From contig OX442416.1 of the NCBI GenBank assembly GCA_949361645.1, forward strand, positions 14,889,969-14,953,968: a DNA stretch of 64,000 nt. Direction: 5' to 3'. Position 1 is the stretch's first letter. Every line of letters starts with the position of its first letter. Source of the stretch: Spongilla lacustris (Eukaryota; Porifera; Demospongiae; Spongillida; Spongillidae). Shown in pieces: positions 12,153-24,175 of this stretch. Both the position numbers and the translations under genes were made by a program. Below the pieces are notes generated by a model. That model was not told the DNA's origin, ran no database searches, and saw only the letters and a program-made list of their open reading frames with translations.

Positions 12153-12359
12153 TATACACACAATTAACAATGCACAACTGTACATGTGAAGGAACAAATA
12201 GTGTTATAAATCTTTAAAAGCTTACACAGGTTACATCTTATGTGCTGGGTCCTTTACAATATGTGCAAGAGTAGAGGTTTTGCCGCCCTAGTACCTTCAA
12301 ACCTCATGCAATGTCATTTTGTGTTGTGATTCGTGTAGCTGCTCAATCATGCTCTTTTC

Positions 12360-12535
12360 CATCGACCTCCTCACCAAGTCCCCTCCACCTCTCTGCCAGG
12401 TTTCTTCCACCTCTGCCCCCTAGTCCCCTCCACCTCCCCACCTTGTCCCTCCCCCTCCCCACCTAGTTCCCTTCACCTCCCTCAACCTCTCCACCTAGCT
12501 AGTCCCCTCCATCTCCCCGGCCACCCCACCTCCCC
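12360..12535. repeat. CCTCCACCTC-rich minisatellite (unit 2)
   Basis: Expanded version of the array at 10583-10710, with repeats of TCCCCTCCACCTCCCCACC type upstream of the second receptor gene. Confidence 0.7.
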
Positions 12536-12973
12536 ACCTGCATGGTCAGCTTCCTACTGAACATTTGGTCTGTCTGACCTGATACATGTATAATTTTAAA
12601 AGAGGGGGGGAAACCGCTCACCGCAGATCAGCTGGTCGTTAGGTAAACTACCCACTAATCGGATTCATCCTACACAGTTCGCCAATGTGGCGTCGACCTT
12701 TTCCAATTAACATGCAATTGAATTTTAATGCCCTACTAGCTCGCTTTCTGTACATGTTGTTCTGATCTTTCCAATATTACTTTTTGGTACTTTAAGTTGC
12801 TTTGCGATTTACATGCATATTTAGCAATGCAGTATTGACTGTATTTGGCAATCTTTGAAGAATTGCAAGGAACTACCGAGGGGTTGGGTAATACCAATTT
12901 AAATTTAATAACCATGCATTTCTATGTTCGTATGACGACGGCTGGGGGATTAATTAAGGTTAAATTTTATACC

Positions 12974-13993
12974 ATGATGAACGTCTCTGGTGATGGCTAT
13001 TCCGTACAAATCCTATTCTGCGTACTCAACGGTGCCTCCGTGTTGGTGTGCCTACTGGCCGCCATCATGGTATTTGCTCTGAAGCTCCACAGTAAGATTG
13101 TTTATCGATTGGCTCTCTATCAAGTATTGTCTGCATTGGCGAATTCTACGGTACAGACTCTGCGGATTGTTTTTGTGAATTATGAGAAATCCCCGGTAGT
13201 CTACGGACGCTTGTGCATCACTATAGGATGGCTGGTTTTTTACACACAATGGGTTAAGCTACTCTTCACGGCTTGGTTAACTGTTCATCTGTTCTGTTTT
13301 GGAGTGTTCTACAAGAATCTGAGGAAGCTTGAAATATTGTATGTCATTACTTCACTACTCGTACCAATAATCATCGCTTTGATACCTCTCATAACCAGAT
13401 CTTATCACATTCATCCACTTGGCGGATGCTACATTTATGATACCAATGGCACCAATCCTGATGCTAAAATCGAATGGTTTACTCTTTGGGGCATTCCTGC
13501 ATTGATAATACTTCTTGTAGCATCAATTGCCATGGTGATCATGGTGATAAAACTGGCTTACAAGGTGTGTTTGAGACTAAAAATAGAAGCGATCACAGAT
13601 GGTGACCAGTTTTGGAAGGCTCTTAAACAGCTTCTTCCATTAGCAGCTTTTCCAATACTGTTCTTTCTTTTTGTCATTCCTGTACTTGTATATGTCGTGT
13701 ATACCAATGAAAGCAGTGTGATACTTGCAGCTGTATTTATCCCCATGTGGGGAGTGTCATCTGGTACCACCCTATTGGTCCACATCTCCATAGCTCAGCT
13801 TTATTGTACAAGGAGAAAACAGCTTCAAGAACACATACAGCGGAATAGGAAAAACATCACTGAGTACAATTCATTTGCTCATCCTACTGTCAATGAATCT
13901 TCTAACCGTGTGAGCAGTACTACACACTTTTCTCTACCAAAGGACAGCCTTGATGATGATGATGGCAATAATAATGCAATCTTAATGCTGTAA
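12974..13993 (+). CDS. Seven-transmembrane receptor (GPCR-like), tandem copy 2
   Basis: A single-exon frame of 339 residues from ATG-ATG at 12974, which matches the start of copy 1. Upstream in-frame ATGs at 12914 and 12932 exist but have no counterpart in copy 1. The seven segments, the loop Cys residues and the tail are almost the same as in copy 1, with a few changes such as FYTQW for VYTQW in TM3. The C-terminus is 19 residues longer and acidic (a run of Asp near the end) because copy 1 stops at TTTTCTCCATAA. AATAAA overlaps the stop codon and may be the polyadenylation signal. The function is presumably extracellular ligand sensing; the ligand is unknown. Confidence 0.8.
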   Translation: MMNVSGDGYSVQILFCVLNGASVLVCLLAAIMVFALKLHSKIVYRLALYQVLSALANSTVQTLRIVFVNYEKSPVVYGRLCITIGWLVFYTQWVKLLFTAWLTVHLFCFGVFYKNLRKLEILYVITSLLVPIIIALIPLITRSYHIHPLGGCYIYDTNGTNPDAKIEWFTLWGIPALIILLVASIAMVIMVIKLAYKVCLRLKIEAITDGDQFWKALKQLLPLAAFPILFFLFVIPVLVYVVYTNESSVILAAVFIPMWGVSSGTTLLVHISIAQLYCTRRKQLQEHIQRNRKNITEYNSFAHPTVNESSNRVSSTTHFSLPKDSLDDDDGNNNAILML

Positions 13994-14280
13994 TAAATGC
14001 CCCATTTTAATACATATTGTAATTTAAAAGTACTCTCTATGAAAAAGTGGGTGGTATGTTAAAGAACTTTTGACACACTTTTGACTACTGCATATAGTGC
14101 ATACTGCTTATGTATGAATTAAATAAACCTGGTAAAAGTTTAGGGCATAAGTGAACACAGTGCATAGGCGTTTGGTGGGCATGATAAAGAAAAGAAAAGA
14201 ATTAAGGCTCATGCTATCATGCATTCACAGCTAAATACCGAAACATTTGCTTCCTATATTACAACCAGTAGCCACCACTA

Positions 14281-14998
14281 TACCGGGTGTCCACAAATGA
14301 ACGCAACACTTTTAAATCAGAATAACTCAAGATTAACTATTAAAATACATTGCAGCAGTTAGGGGAATACTAAAAATTCAATTATATATTTAAAGTGGTT
14401 AAATAATTATATCAAAACCCTCATAAATCAAAATATTCTAAACCCTCGATTATCAAAAATTATTCAAGATTAAGGTTAGAGAAAATTGATTTTAATAACA
14501 ATTGATAAGTAATGCAAGACATGAATATGCAGTGGAACAGCATTAGTTTCATGTTACCGAGTTCAATAGTAAGCTATTATCATTTAAGACCATAACTTGC
14601 TTATACGTTACTAAGGTTGAATCTGCTAAGGTATGATTTCAATTATTAAATGAAGTAGGAAACACCAGTTGAATAATGTAGTGGTGAGCTATTAAAACTC
14701 AAAGTTCATTAAAATTGTAGTGGCCGTTTAGCATTTTCAAGTTTGATTATTTGTTTTGAATATTAACTACTGTACTACAAAGCCAATGTAATTTGATACT
14801 TTTTCAAAATTCCACCAAGGTTTATCTGTTTATAAATCTCGCAATTAATTAAAAGTTGTTGTACATTATTGAGTCATATTAATTAATTGCAAGTTATTTG
14901 ATTTTATCTTTTGAAGATAATCAAATTCTAATACCTTAGTCCCTGTGTTCATACATTCATTTAGAGTGATAATCTCATGCGTTCCACCCACTCAGTAT
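14281..14998. mobile_element. Tc1/mariner-like MITE, relative of 7064-7878
   Basis: The left end reads TACCGGGTGTCCACAAATGA then ACGCAACACTTTT. The right end is an imperfect inverted copy (ATGCGTTCCACCCACTCAGTA). TA borders both sides. Interior stretches (TATTCAAGATTAAGGTTA, GCAGTGGAACAGCA) are shared, in reverse orientation, with the MITE at 7064-7878. Confidence 0.65.
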
Positions 14999-16188
14999 AA
15001 TGTCTTAGGGCTGCCGACTCCGTGAACTTGCACTTTGAGAGCTGACATCACTGTTGGCATTGTACAGTAGTGAGAGGTACCCTGCACCATTGCAGGGGTG
15101 TCTATGCATAGTAAGAGGCTGTCTGTAGTAAGAGGCCGGTTTCCTGCTTCATTATACATGTATATTCCCAGCACCGCTTTTGTAAGTGCTCTTTGCTCTC
15201 ATTTGCAGGTACCTTCACCTCAATGGAATACATCAGCTGATGCTGTTTCTGGGAAGCAACCCTGATGAGGTGAGGAGGAGGGAGGGAGGGAGGGAAACTG
15301 CATGGAAGGGAATGGAGGGGAATGTAGGTAGGAGAGGATATAGAAGGACGAATGACATGAGGGGAGGAAGCGGGAGGCAGGTGCGATGGGGAAGTGGTAA
15401 GATGAGAGAAGAATATAGGAGAGCTAGAATGGAAATATTATATTATTACATGACAGAGGTTCTTTCCTAAAGCAGTGTTGATGTGGTTCAGTGGCATTTA
15501 GCTCCCCAGTTTCTCGATCTGTAAAGTGGAATTTAGAACCAGACTGCATTTTTATATATACAATAGTGCCGCATGTGCATGTTTTTAGACTACATGCAGC
15601 AGTGAATATATAGTACACTGAAGTGTGGGTAGTGTTAGATTTGAAGCCTTAACAGGTTTGGCTTCCAGACAGAAAAACAGACACTTAGAGACTAGGTTGT
15701 TTATTGTCTTCTAAAAACACAAACAAGTCACGTGATAATGTTGTTGTACATACTGATTCTAAAATGTAATTTGCATCAGTATAGCATGTTCTATTTTAGA
15801 AAAACTGAAAATTTTGGTTTTCTATCTCTTTGTGACAAGCACTGTAGTTGTGAAAACTGTTAGTAGTCAAAGGTGTAACTGTTCACATGGCTTCTGTTTC
15901 TAACTCTTATCACAAGTGTAACTGTTGGTAATTTACATGTACCTTGTAGCTAAATATAGCATACTAGATCTGCACATGCAGCTGTTAGTGAAGCTAGTGC
16001 AGGTGCGTTGCACAAAAAAAGCAGGTGAATTTTTACATGATATTTGTGCTATTGATGCAATTAAAATGCAGATTGTCTAGCAGCGGTTAAGATACCATAC
16101 TGCTAGTTCAGAGCCTATAATGATGCCTCTTACAACCACACAATGCAGCTTGGTGCTATACCAGTAGACCTGAATGATAGGGGTATAA
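14999..16188. other. Stretch without recognisable gene
   Basis: It contains a purine-rich GGAGGGAGGGAGG run (about 15268-15420) and otherwise unremarkable AT-rich sequence. No coding region is supported. Confidence 0.3.
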
Positions 16189-16189
16189 T

Positions 16190-16405
16190 GGTATGTAGGA
16201 TTTGAAGGCAATAGTGGTGAAAAAGCAGGGAAACAAGGGTTGAATGATAAGGAAAAACGAAATAGTCCTATATTTAGCCCAGCACACATTGTAGGACAAT
16301 GCATTGTGCATGCATGTGCTAAATATAGGACTATTTCGTTTTTCCTTATCATTCAACCCTTGATTCTTTTTACACCACTATTGCCTTCAAATCCTATATA
16401 TCACC
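16190..16405. mobile_element. Foldback element with about 105-bp arms
   Basis: The sequence from TATGTAGGATTTGAAGGCAA, through GGGTTGAATGATAAGG and AATAGTCCTATATTTAGC, is followed by its own near-perfect inverted copy ending AATCCTATATA. The arms meet around 16285-16310. Almost the whole element is palindromic, which is typical of a foldback MITE. A degenerate relative is at 6448-6620. Confidence 0.8.
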
Positions 16406-16682
16406 AACATTCTCATAGAGAATGTTTTTTTATATACTTGTCCACTTTCATGAGCCTTAACTTGCTGAGTCTTAAAAACCGAGCAGGTATCATTTCTGTT
16501 TTAATTTTAATTTTTATTAATAACACTAAGTACATCAACTACATGTACTGTTAACACAATACATAGAAATACTCAAGGGATGTCCAGGAGGCCAAGGGAG
16601 GGTGCACATCTGGCCAATAAGGCCCTAGCCACGGCCCTGACCAGGATGAAGTTCAGCCCTTTTGTAGAGCTCTGTGAGCACC

Positions 16683-17220
16683 TTACACAGCGTAGGTATG
16701 CCGTAAATAGGTATTTGAATGACGCTCGCAACAGCGCGCGTATCGAAGGCTAATTGCACTCGCTAATTGACTCACGCGCGACTCGCACTCGACTCGCTTA
16801 CACGCGCGTGCGAGTGTGAACTTGTGGGTGGATGGCACTGTACCTTTGGGGAAGAGGTGGTGATGGCCAGGTGAGAAACCAGGCAGGAGAAAGTAGATTG
16901 GGCTTCCCTTCGCCAGTTTCCATAGGTCTCCACCGCAAGTAGGATACACACCCAACCCAGCTCTGAACACTTGGGGTTATTTGCCTCCTCTGCTGCAGCC
17001 CCTTCAGGCAAGCTTGCTGCTGTTAGGATGGAAGGGATTAAGGGAGAGGTCACAGTGATGTCTAGGGCAGTGTGTTTCCCTCTCTCCCAATTGAGGACAA
17101 GTACATCTGCTGGCCAGGTATGGCTTAGGTCTGGTGTAAGACCACTGCCCGACTCAACTCTCATTCCTACGAGGGCAGAACTCTACAAGCACGTTAGGCA
17201 GATGGTTGTGAATTTTTTTT
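16683..17220 (-). pseudogene. Retroelement restriction-like endonuclease relic
   Basis: The minus-strand frame from 17164 reads WPADVLVLNWERGKHTALDI, then TVTSPL, then LGWVCILLAVETYGNW. The same pattern (PAD/VxxxNWxxG, AxDLxVxxPL, LxWxCxPLxVExxGxWG) occurs at 55275-55784, 55968-56365 and 56380-56609. The Asp near the start and the Asp of AxD fit a PD-(D/E)xK-type nuclease at the C-terminus of a reverse transcriptase, which is my inference. A frameshift near 16800 breaks the 3' end (SLRYARCC lies in another frame). Confidence 0.5.
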
Positions 17221-17424
17221 ACAGAAGGCTCAAGTTTCTTGGCTCTGGTTGTCAAGGATATTGCATATGTAATAAATCGGTTTCAATATTTCATCCTACA
17301 GTCCACAAAATATTTGGCTGCAAATACCCATGCAGCACAGCTCTAAACAGTACAGTATGACATCAGCAAAGCTCTTCTGCACACAACTTTGTTGGCCACT
17401 AATACTGGAGTGACAGCAACATCT

Positions 17425-17730
17425 ATCAGGGGTGGCGGAAGGTGATTTATAGATTTATAGTGGGGGGGGGGGGGGGGGGGTAAATTACGCCACCGCTGTG
17501 TGAAGTGCCGGTGGAAATGAATTTGCTAAGCTTAATGTGTCATTGTAAATAGTGTACATGTGTCTTTATTTGTGAGAGACAGATAGCTACTCTGAGTCTC
17601 ATCAATTCTGTCAGCATCATCAGACAAACCTCACAAATTTAGTAAAATTGGCGATGTAGGATTTGTAGATACATGTAGCAATAGTAAGGAATTATGGAAA
17701 TAAACATTATACAGACCTGCATTGAGCAAT
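17425..17730. other. G-homopolymer flank, no gene
   Basis: A run of about 20 G (17461-17480) follows GGGGTGGCGGAAGG, which resembles the end of a hAT-type repeat (CAGTGGCGG...). Nothing coding is visible up to the duplicated unit that starts near 17735. Confidence 0.35.
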
Positions 17731-17734
17731 TTCA

Positions 17735-18760
17735 GGTAGGTATATTTGCTAAATAATGTAAATCTGTAAAGTTATGAATGTATATATATTTTGGTAATTC
17801 CTTGTTTCCATGCTTTGGATCAAGGCCGGGGTAAATCTGAGTCACCTGTTGGGTTGACCAGATATACCACACCTAGTGTTGGGATAGTTAACTACTTTCT
17901 AAAACTAAACTTGGGTCAGTTAAGTCAATTATTACCGTTATTAACTTAAATTACACTTATATAGCCAGGTGGTAGTTTACTATAACTTAACTCAGTACAT
18001 ATTGTAGAGCACGATAATTACCTTAACTTAACTAGTTTTATTTCTTTAACTAGATAATGAAGGATTTCTCGGTCCAAGGTACAATGGCATTCTTACTTTG
18101 CCTGACATGGGTATACTTGATAATGATTCTTTTTTTTTACTTCAGCGCTTCATGCTGAAGGAATCTTTGTCAATCCATATAAATACTGTACATGCAAAGC
18201 ATGTACATGTAACAGAGCTGCCGCCACGGGTCTGCACATCTGGTTGCACGGTTTTATCCGGACCACGTTTTCCCTTGTATCTCAAGCATGCACCTGATTG
18301 GTCTTCTAATGATCCAAAATGTGTCAGCGGCTGAGGTGGGGTCTGGGGCGCTCTCACTGCAAAAAAAAATCTTCCATTTAATTTGTGATCAAATATGTAC
18401 ACTCCAAATTAGGTATGAGGTCACTGAGGAGTGTTTGATGGTACTCCAAACCTGAAGTGATTCAAAAAATGAAATGCAATATCCAACCCTGAACTATGTC
18501 ACACCATTTCTTAAGTTATGCATGTGTTGATCACAACTCCAGGCAAGATGCTATATGCTGCACTTGTAACTTTATAAGTATATGTTTGGTTGCTACAAAG
18601 TAGTTCTGTCTCAGTATACACTCTAACCTGCCAAAGAATTTTTTTGGATGACTTCTCTAATGGATCACTTAAGTAGTACTCTCCAGAACATGCAGGAATG
18701 TGCATGTAGCCCACACAGTGCAGTACACTAGTACTCCCCCTTTTTCCTCAATGTTGTTGC
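17735..18760. repeat. Segmental duplication, unit 1
   Basis: About 1 kb, from AAATCTGTAAAGTTATGAAT through GGCCGGGGTAAA, TTGGGTTGACCAGAT, CTCAAGCATGCACCTGATTG and AAAACTCCAGGCAAGATGC-like sequence to ACTAGTACTCCCCCTTT. It is repeated directly at 20345-21362 with scattered substitutions. The CACAACTG-rich tails (from 19750 and from 21395) also match, so the units are 17.7-20.1 and 20.3-21.7 kb. No gene is seen in either. Confidence 0.75.
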
Positions 18761-18954
18761 ACCGCACAACTGTACTTACACTCTCCCATGTGTTCAAGTA
18801 ACATTTCATTTGTTAGAAAAGTCTGACCAATTAAATTATGGCGGCAACGGACTTACGATAAATTGAAATCTGGACTAAAAGAACACCTAGTGGCTAAACT
18901 ATTATAATAAGTACCTACAGTGACCATCCACACATTTTTTGTACGGTACTCATG

Positions 18955-19200
18955 TGAAGGTGCACATGAGAGGATACACATGAAAGGGTGAGTACCTCTC
19001 ATCTCATGAGTGCCCTCTCATGAGTACCTCTCATGTGTACCCTCTCATGAGTACCCATGTGTACTCATGAGAGGGTAGACATGAGAGGTACTCATGAGAG
19101 GGTACTCATGAGATGAGAGGTACTCATGAGAGGGTACTCATGAGAGGGTAGTCATGAGAGGGTACTCATGAGAAGGTAGACATGAGAGGGTGCACATAAT
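18955..19200. repeat. Minisatellite, ATGAGAGGGTACTC unit, both orientations
   Basis: A 14-bp unit ATGAGAGGGTACTC occurs many times. The left part of the array is in inverted orientation (GAGTACCCTCTCAT), so the array as a whole is a large imperfect palindrome. Confidence 0.85.
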
Positions 19201-19811
19201 TGGTACATGAGCAGATGTCTGTACACAGAGTATAATCTTGCATAACAAGTGAGATTATGTGCCTGCACACCGATGAAATGGAGATGTCTGTAAACATGGA
19301 GATAGCTATAAACATAAGATATTGATGATGTGGCTGCACACCTGAGTGGGGGTGGATCAAGGATGTCCGTAAACGTGGAAAAAGGTAACTAATGTTTTTA
19401 TTTACTTGCAGTCTTTGTGCAGACACCTACATGTATGAAGGCATCAGTCTCCATCTCACCCCTCTCAGATGTAAATCTTCCTCCTTGCCTACCATTTAAT
19501 TAAGGACTTTACTGCATACAGTTAAGACATGAAGTGCATTAAAATGATTAATGCCTATATCCAAAACACCACATATTTGAAATACGATGCACACAGGTAC
19601 AGCAGCACACACCGAAGGTTTAATGAAAACAACAATCAAGCCCACCCACATTACACCAACACCAAGCATACAAACATGGCAGACATATTCCACATACACA
19701 AGCAACATGTCACATGTATTAAAAACACAACCAGCTACCTACACTACACAAATGATGCCCATGAATAAAAGTTACACATGGTCCAATCAGTGTACCTTCA
19801 ACACACTCCAT

Positions 19812-19975
19812 AACACACAACTGCCACTCCCACACCCACACAATTGCCCCTCCCACACCCACCCACACAACTGTCCCTCCCACACCCACACAACTGCCCC
19901 TCCCACACCCACACAACTGCCCCTCCCACACCCACACAACTGCCCCTCCCACACCCACACAACTGCACCTATCCC
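19812..19975. repeat. Minisatellite, CCCTCCCACACCCACACAACTG unit
   Basis: About six tandem copies of a 23-bp unit. The shorter array at 21480-21545 in unit 2 of the segmental duplication has one to two copies. Confidence 0.85.
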
Positions 19976-20344
19976 CGCCACTCACACCCGACAGAACTGT
20001 CAATCATACAGACATACACGTGTTCACAACTGCATCACAAATATTCATACTTTACTGCAATGTCCACCAGCATGCACAACTGTCTGTGATTATCCATCTA
20101 CCATGCTGAATTGCTGACCACATGCCTGATGGTCGCGGCGAATTTTAGCCAAATCCTATTCACAGGTTGGGTGACCGGGATGCTGGCCTGCGCTGACCTA
20201 TCCAGCCGAAGCCGTTTACTACTAATACTCTCTGGTCCGGCCTTGCATGTTGATCTGTTCCACTGAATGACCGAAAGGGTGTATGTAGCTATTAATGCAG
20301 TATGACATTTAAATTAATCATGCATGAGTGCATATATATGTCTG

Positions 20345-21690
20345 GTAGGTATTTAATGTATAAATCTGTAAAGTTATGAATGTATATAAATTTTCATAAT
20401 TCCTTATTTCCATGCTTTGGACCAAGGCCGGGGTAAAGCTGAGTCACCTGTTGGGTTGACCAGATCTAGCACACCTAGTTTTGGGATAGCTAACTACTCT
20501 TCAAACTTAACTTGGGTCAGTTAAGTCAATTATTGCAGTTTTTAACTTAACTTACACTTACATAGCCGGGTGGTAGTTAACTATAACTTAACTCAGTACA
20601 TATTGTTAGGCATGATAATTACCTTAACTTAACTGTTTTTATTTCTTTAACTAGATAATGAATTAGTTAAGGATTTCATGGTTCAAGGTACAATGGCATT
20701 CTTACTTTGCCTCAAATGAGTATACTTGATAATGATTCTTTTTTTTACTTCAGCGCTTCATGCAGAAGGAATCTTTGTCAATCCATATAAATACTGTACG
20801 TGCAAAGCATGTACATGTAACAGGGCTGTCGCCACAGGTCTGCACATCTGGTTACACGGTTTTAACTGGACCACGTTTTCCCTTGTATCTCAAGCATGCA
20901 CCTGATTGGTCTTCTAACAATCCAAAACGTGTCAGCGGCTGAGGCAGGGTCTGGGGCGCTCTCACTGCAAAAAAAAGTGTGAAGGTCACCCATTTTGTGA
21001 TCGAATATATACACTCTAAATGAGGTATGAGGTCACTGAAGAGTGTTTGATGGTACCCCAAACCTGAAGTGATTCAAAAAATGAAATGCGATATCTAACC
21101 CTGAACTATGTCACACCATTTCTTAAGTTATGCATGTGTGGATCAAAACTCCAGGCAAGATGCTATATGCTGCACTTGTAACTTTGTAAGTGTATGTTTG
21201 GTTGCATGCTACAAAGTAGTTCCGTCTCAGTATACACTCTAACCTGCCAAAGAATTTATTTGGATAACTTCTCTAATGGATCACTTAAGTAGTACTCTCC
21301 AGAACATACAGGAATGTGGTGCATGTAGCCCACACAGTGTAGTACACTAGTACTCCCCCTTTAACAAAAGGTATGTTGTAGCACCACAATAATGCCCATG
21401 AATAAAAGTTACACATGGTCCAATCATCAACACACTCCACACAACTGCAACTCTTGCACATCCCAACTGCTCTAGGTGCCTACAGCATGTGCACCCACAC
21501 AACTGCCACTCTCACACCCACACAACTGCACCTATCCCGCCACTCACACCCAACAGAACTGTCAATCATCTCAGTTCACAACTGTATCCCAAAATTCACA
21601 CTATTACTGCAATGTCCAACAGCATACACAACTCTATACACAGTCTGATTATCCATTTAACATTTTGAATTGCTGACTACATGCCTGAGG
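20345..21690. repeat. Segmental duplication, unit 2
   Basis: A direct copy of 17735-18760 followed by a copy of 19745-20120 that lacks the roughly 1-kb stretch with the ATGAGAGGGTACTC array. The breakpoints were not resolved to the base. Confidence 0.75.
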
Positions 21691-21698
21691 GGTTCAGT

Positions 21699-21870
21699 GG
21701 CGGATCCAGGAATTGGAAGGGGGGGGGGGGGGGGGGGGGGGCACCGGCGAGGGTGTAGCAAGGGGTGGGGCGAAGTAGTAGGCGGGGCCGCCCCTGGGAG
21801 GGTGCGGGAGGAGGAGCGCTGGTAACGCTTTTTGCGTAGAACCCCCCCCCCCCCCCCCCCCCCCCAAAGT
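21699..21870. repeat. Poly-G/poly-C bounded repeat fragment
   Basis: CAGTGGCGGATCC followed by a run of about 22 G (21719-21740), a GC-rich middle and a run of about 22 C (21842-21864). CAGTGGCG is the end motif of the hAT-type elements at 28795 and 46510, so this is probably a small or truncated member. Confidence 0.45.
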
Positions 21871-22492
21871 ACGTAAAAACCGCACTAAAAATGTAATTAC
21901 TGATCGAGGCTGGGGAGCGACAGATCAAGAACCTTTTTCATATGGTCACATGACGCGTGGGCGTTAATTGCCTCCACAGAAATATATGGGCTAATTTTGA
22001 GATTATGCTCGTACTTTTCGATATGCTCTCTAGAGGGAGAATTGAATAAACGGCCAGCTACCTTTTACGTAGCGGTGATGTAATCTATCCGCTGCTTTGA
22101 AAATCTGGGTCTGGGTACGGAACTATCGTCAGGTAGCCAGCCTAGACCTACCAATCGTAGACTAAGAGGTAAGAGCCTGGTCCAAGGAGTAAGAAGGGTA
22201 CAGTGGATGAGACAGAGACAGCACCGCTAAACCACGCGCTGAAAATTTGCTGGCTTCGGCGAAGAGTTAAGTAACAGGCTGTAGTCTTTCTGATGCACGA
22301 GGAAATACCTTCCGATCACACTTTGGGTGTGGTTTTGCGATTGGTATGCTAGAAATGCAATTAGCTGATGGCCATTGTAACGTCACAAATCGCTGCAATT
22401 TGATTGGTTCCACAACATTCTGTAACATAAGAATCCCAGACGCGTCATTAAGTACACTTCGGTCTGGGTACGAGACTAGGTTTGGCGACCCG

Positions 22493-22735
22493 ATATAAAA
22501 GCCGCTGACCTATCCAGCCGAAGTTGTTTACTACTAGCACTCTCCGGTCCGGCCTCGCGCGTCGATCCGTTCCACTGAAAGACCGAAAGGGTACATCTAG
22601 CTATTAATGCAGTATGACATTTTTAAAAATTAATCATGCATGAGTGCATCATGCTGTATAATGTATAATGATGTGCCTCTTCTACATGCGCATGCGATGT
22701 TAAGTTCATGTAATTATTTGCTTTCCCATGTCAGG
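22493..22735 (+). promoter_or_regulatory. Candidate promoter and 5' region of Cys-rich gene copy 2
   Basis: A TATA-like box, GATATAAAAGCC (22492-22503), precedes GCTGACCTATCCAGCCGAAG. The initiator region would lie near 22525. The Cys-rich signal peptide region begins at 22736. The block 22503-22640 is also present at 20193-20330, where the TATA box is missing. Promoter function is inferred from position. Confidence 0.4.
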
Positions 22736-22929
22736 ATGAATCTAAAAGTTGTTTACATCTTTTCGTCCTCGCTGCGGCTGTAGGAGCCAACACTCAAACT
22801 ACTGCATCTCCGAGCACACAATGCTCCTACGTCAAGAACCTCCCATATTTTTCTATTTCTAGTCCTCTAGATCCTACCGCCTTTCCCTCCGTGAATTCTG
22901 CGTGCATCACTGCCATTAATGCTGCATTA
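22736..22929 (+). pseudogene. Cys-rich GPI-type gene copy 2, 5' piece
   Basis: It reads a hydrophobic signal-peptide-like start (LFVLAAAVGANTQT), then CSYVKNLPYFSI, LDPTAFPSVNSACI and NAAL. The ATG at 22736 is one base out of frame with the rest, so there is an indel inside the signal peptide. Homology to copy 1 stops exactly after the codon TTA at 22929, where the inverted end of the large insertion begins. The next codons (GCA GCC GCA) resume at 44829. Confidence 0.65.
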
Positions 22930-22945
22930 CATGTCCAGAAATTGT

Positions 22946-24175
22946 GGACATCGATGCATAACTCGGCGTACGATTGTGATAAAAAAAATATAATTGCACC
23001 ATTAAACTCGCTAGGTACATTAGAGATTTATCACATTCTTAAAACTGCTAATTAATTTATTAAAATATATTATTGTTATTGTCTTTTAATAAATGCATTG
23101 TATGTCTGCATGGCAGGGAAGTTAGGAATAGGCATCGCTATTACATAAAATCCTTCCTAACTAAAACTATCGTTGATTTTAGTGATCTAAGTATACGCAT
23201 GCGCAACTCAAAACATTTAGTTGTACTCGTGCCCCTGCCATTGGATGCATTCTGGAGGTCACGTGATCTGTTATTTAACCATTTTGATCACCCATCTGAT
23301 ACTATTGTGGATATAATAGCTCTACACTCGCTATCAATCTAATTCTTGGTATACGCTAGTCTCGCTAGCCAGACGTACAACATCGAACTTCAACTGGATA
23401 GGCTTGAAACCCCCATAGCGCGAAGGTCGAGCTAATAGAACCGCTGCTGCGGAGTAGCTACTACATATAGGTGTGACTGCTAGACTCGCTCGTTAAGATG
23501 CATGGGCGATTCCGTCCCTATATATATATATAATATTATGTATATATATATCCATCTGCATGTGCATCGCTCTGGCGTTGACCACGACGACTGGCTTGTT
23601 TTTGATAACATGCTAGAAGTTCTCGTGGAGGAGTGTTACGGATATTGCCTTCCACTAGCTAAAGAATTAACACATGCATGGTGGCGGATATTCACAGCTG
23701 GACTCTCCACTGTGTCCTGGCCCTCTTATACTGTATATCACGGCTGTTTCATTGCATTGAAATTTGGACAACAGGTCCGCGCCCACTATGAATTTTAAGT
23801 ACCTAGCAACATGGCTCATTACTTCCATAGCAACGACAGTAGGTGGAAAGAGGTTTATGTACGAGAAGATGTCGTTGGTTTTTTTACCCAAAGGGCAACC
23901 TACACGTGCAGTAAGGACTTTGCTACTCGACAACACTAGTTTCTAGCAATGATACCTTGGCGAACACGTGCCACACTGCCAAAAAGACACTGGGTCTAAA
24001 TGGGTATGGTCAACAGTGCTTATGTTTTCTAAGAATTGCTCTTATATTTTTGGACAAGAAACGCCTCGAACGTAGTAAAGGGTTTGATCTTGTGTTTTCA
24101 GTCGTCTATACGTGACTACGCTACTTCGTTTGTCCAATTTCGTCGATTGAATACGGCGCCATTTTGAGGTGTCTA
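22946..24175. other. Left arm of the insertion, no recognised gene
   Basis: Open frames of about 90 codons at 23073-23342 and 23502-23798 lack recognisable domains. A common-looking repeat motif CTAGTCTCGCTAGCCAGACG occurs near 23355. This stretch lies 3' of RAG1-like gene A and probably holds its 3' UTR. Confidence 0.35.

Larger units (their letters stand above)
10440..12160 (+). repeat. Tandem duplication unit 1 carrying a 7TM gene
   Basis: Sequence from CACAATTAACAATGCACAAC (about 10450) through a CCACCT-rich block, a common 5' flank (about 10730-11130) and a receptor gene recurs directly from about 12160 to 13993. The receptor genes are nearly identical, so the duplication is recent. The second unit has a longer CCACCT-rich array (12360-12530) and lacks a roughly 50-bp piece just upstream of the coding start. 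Confidence 0.75.
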
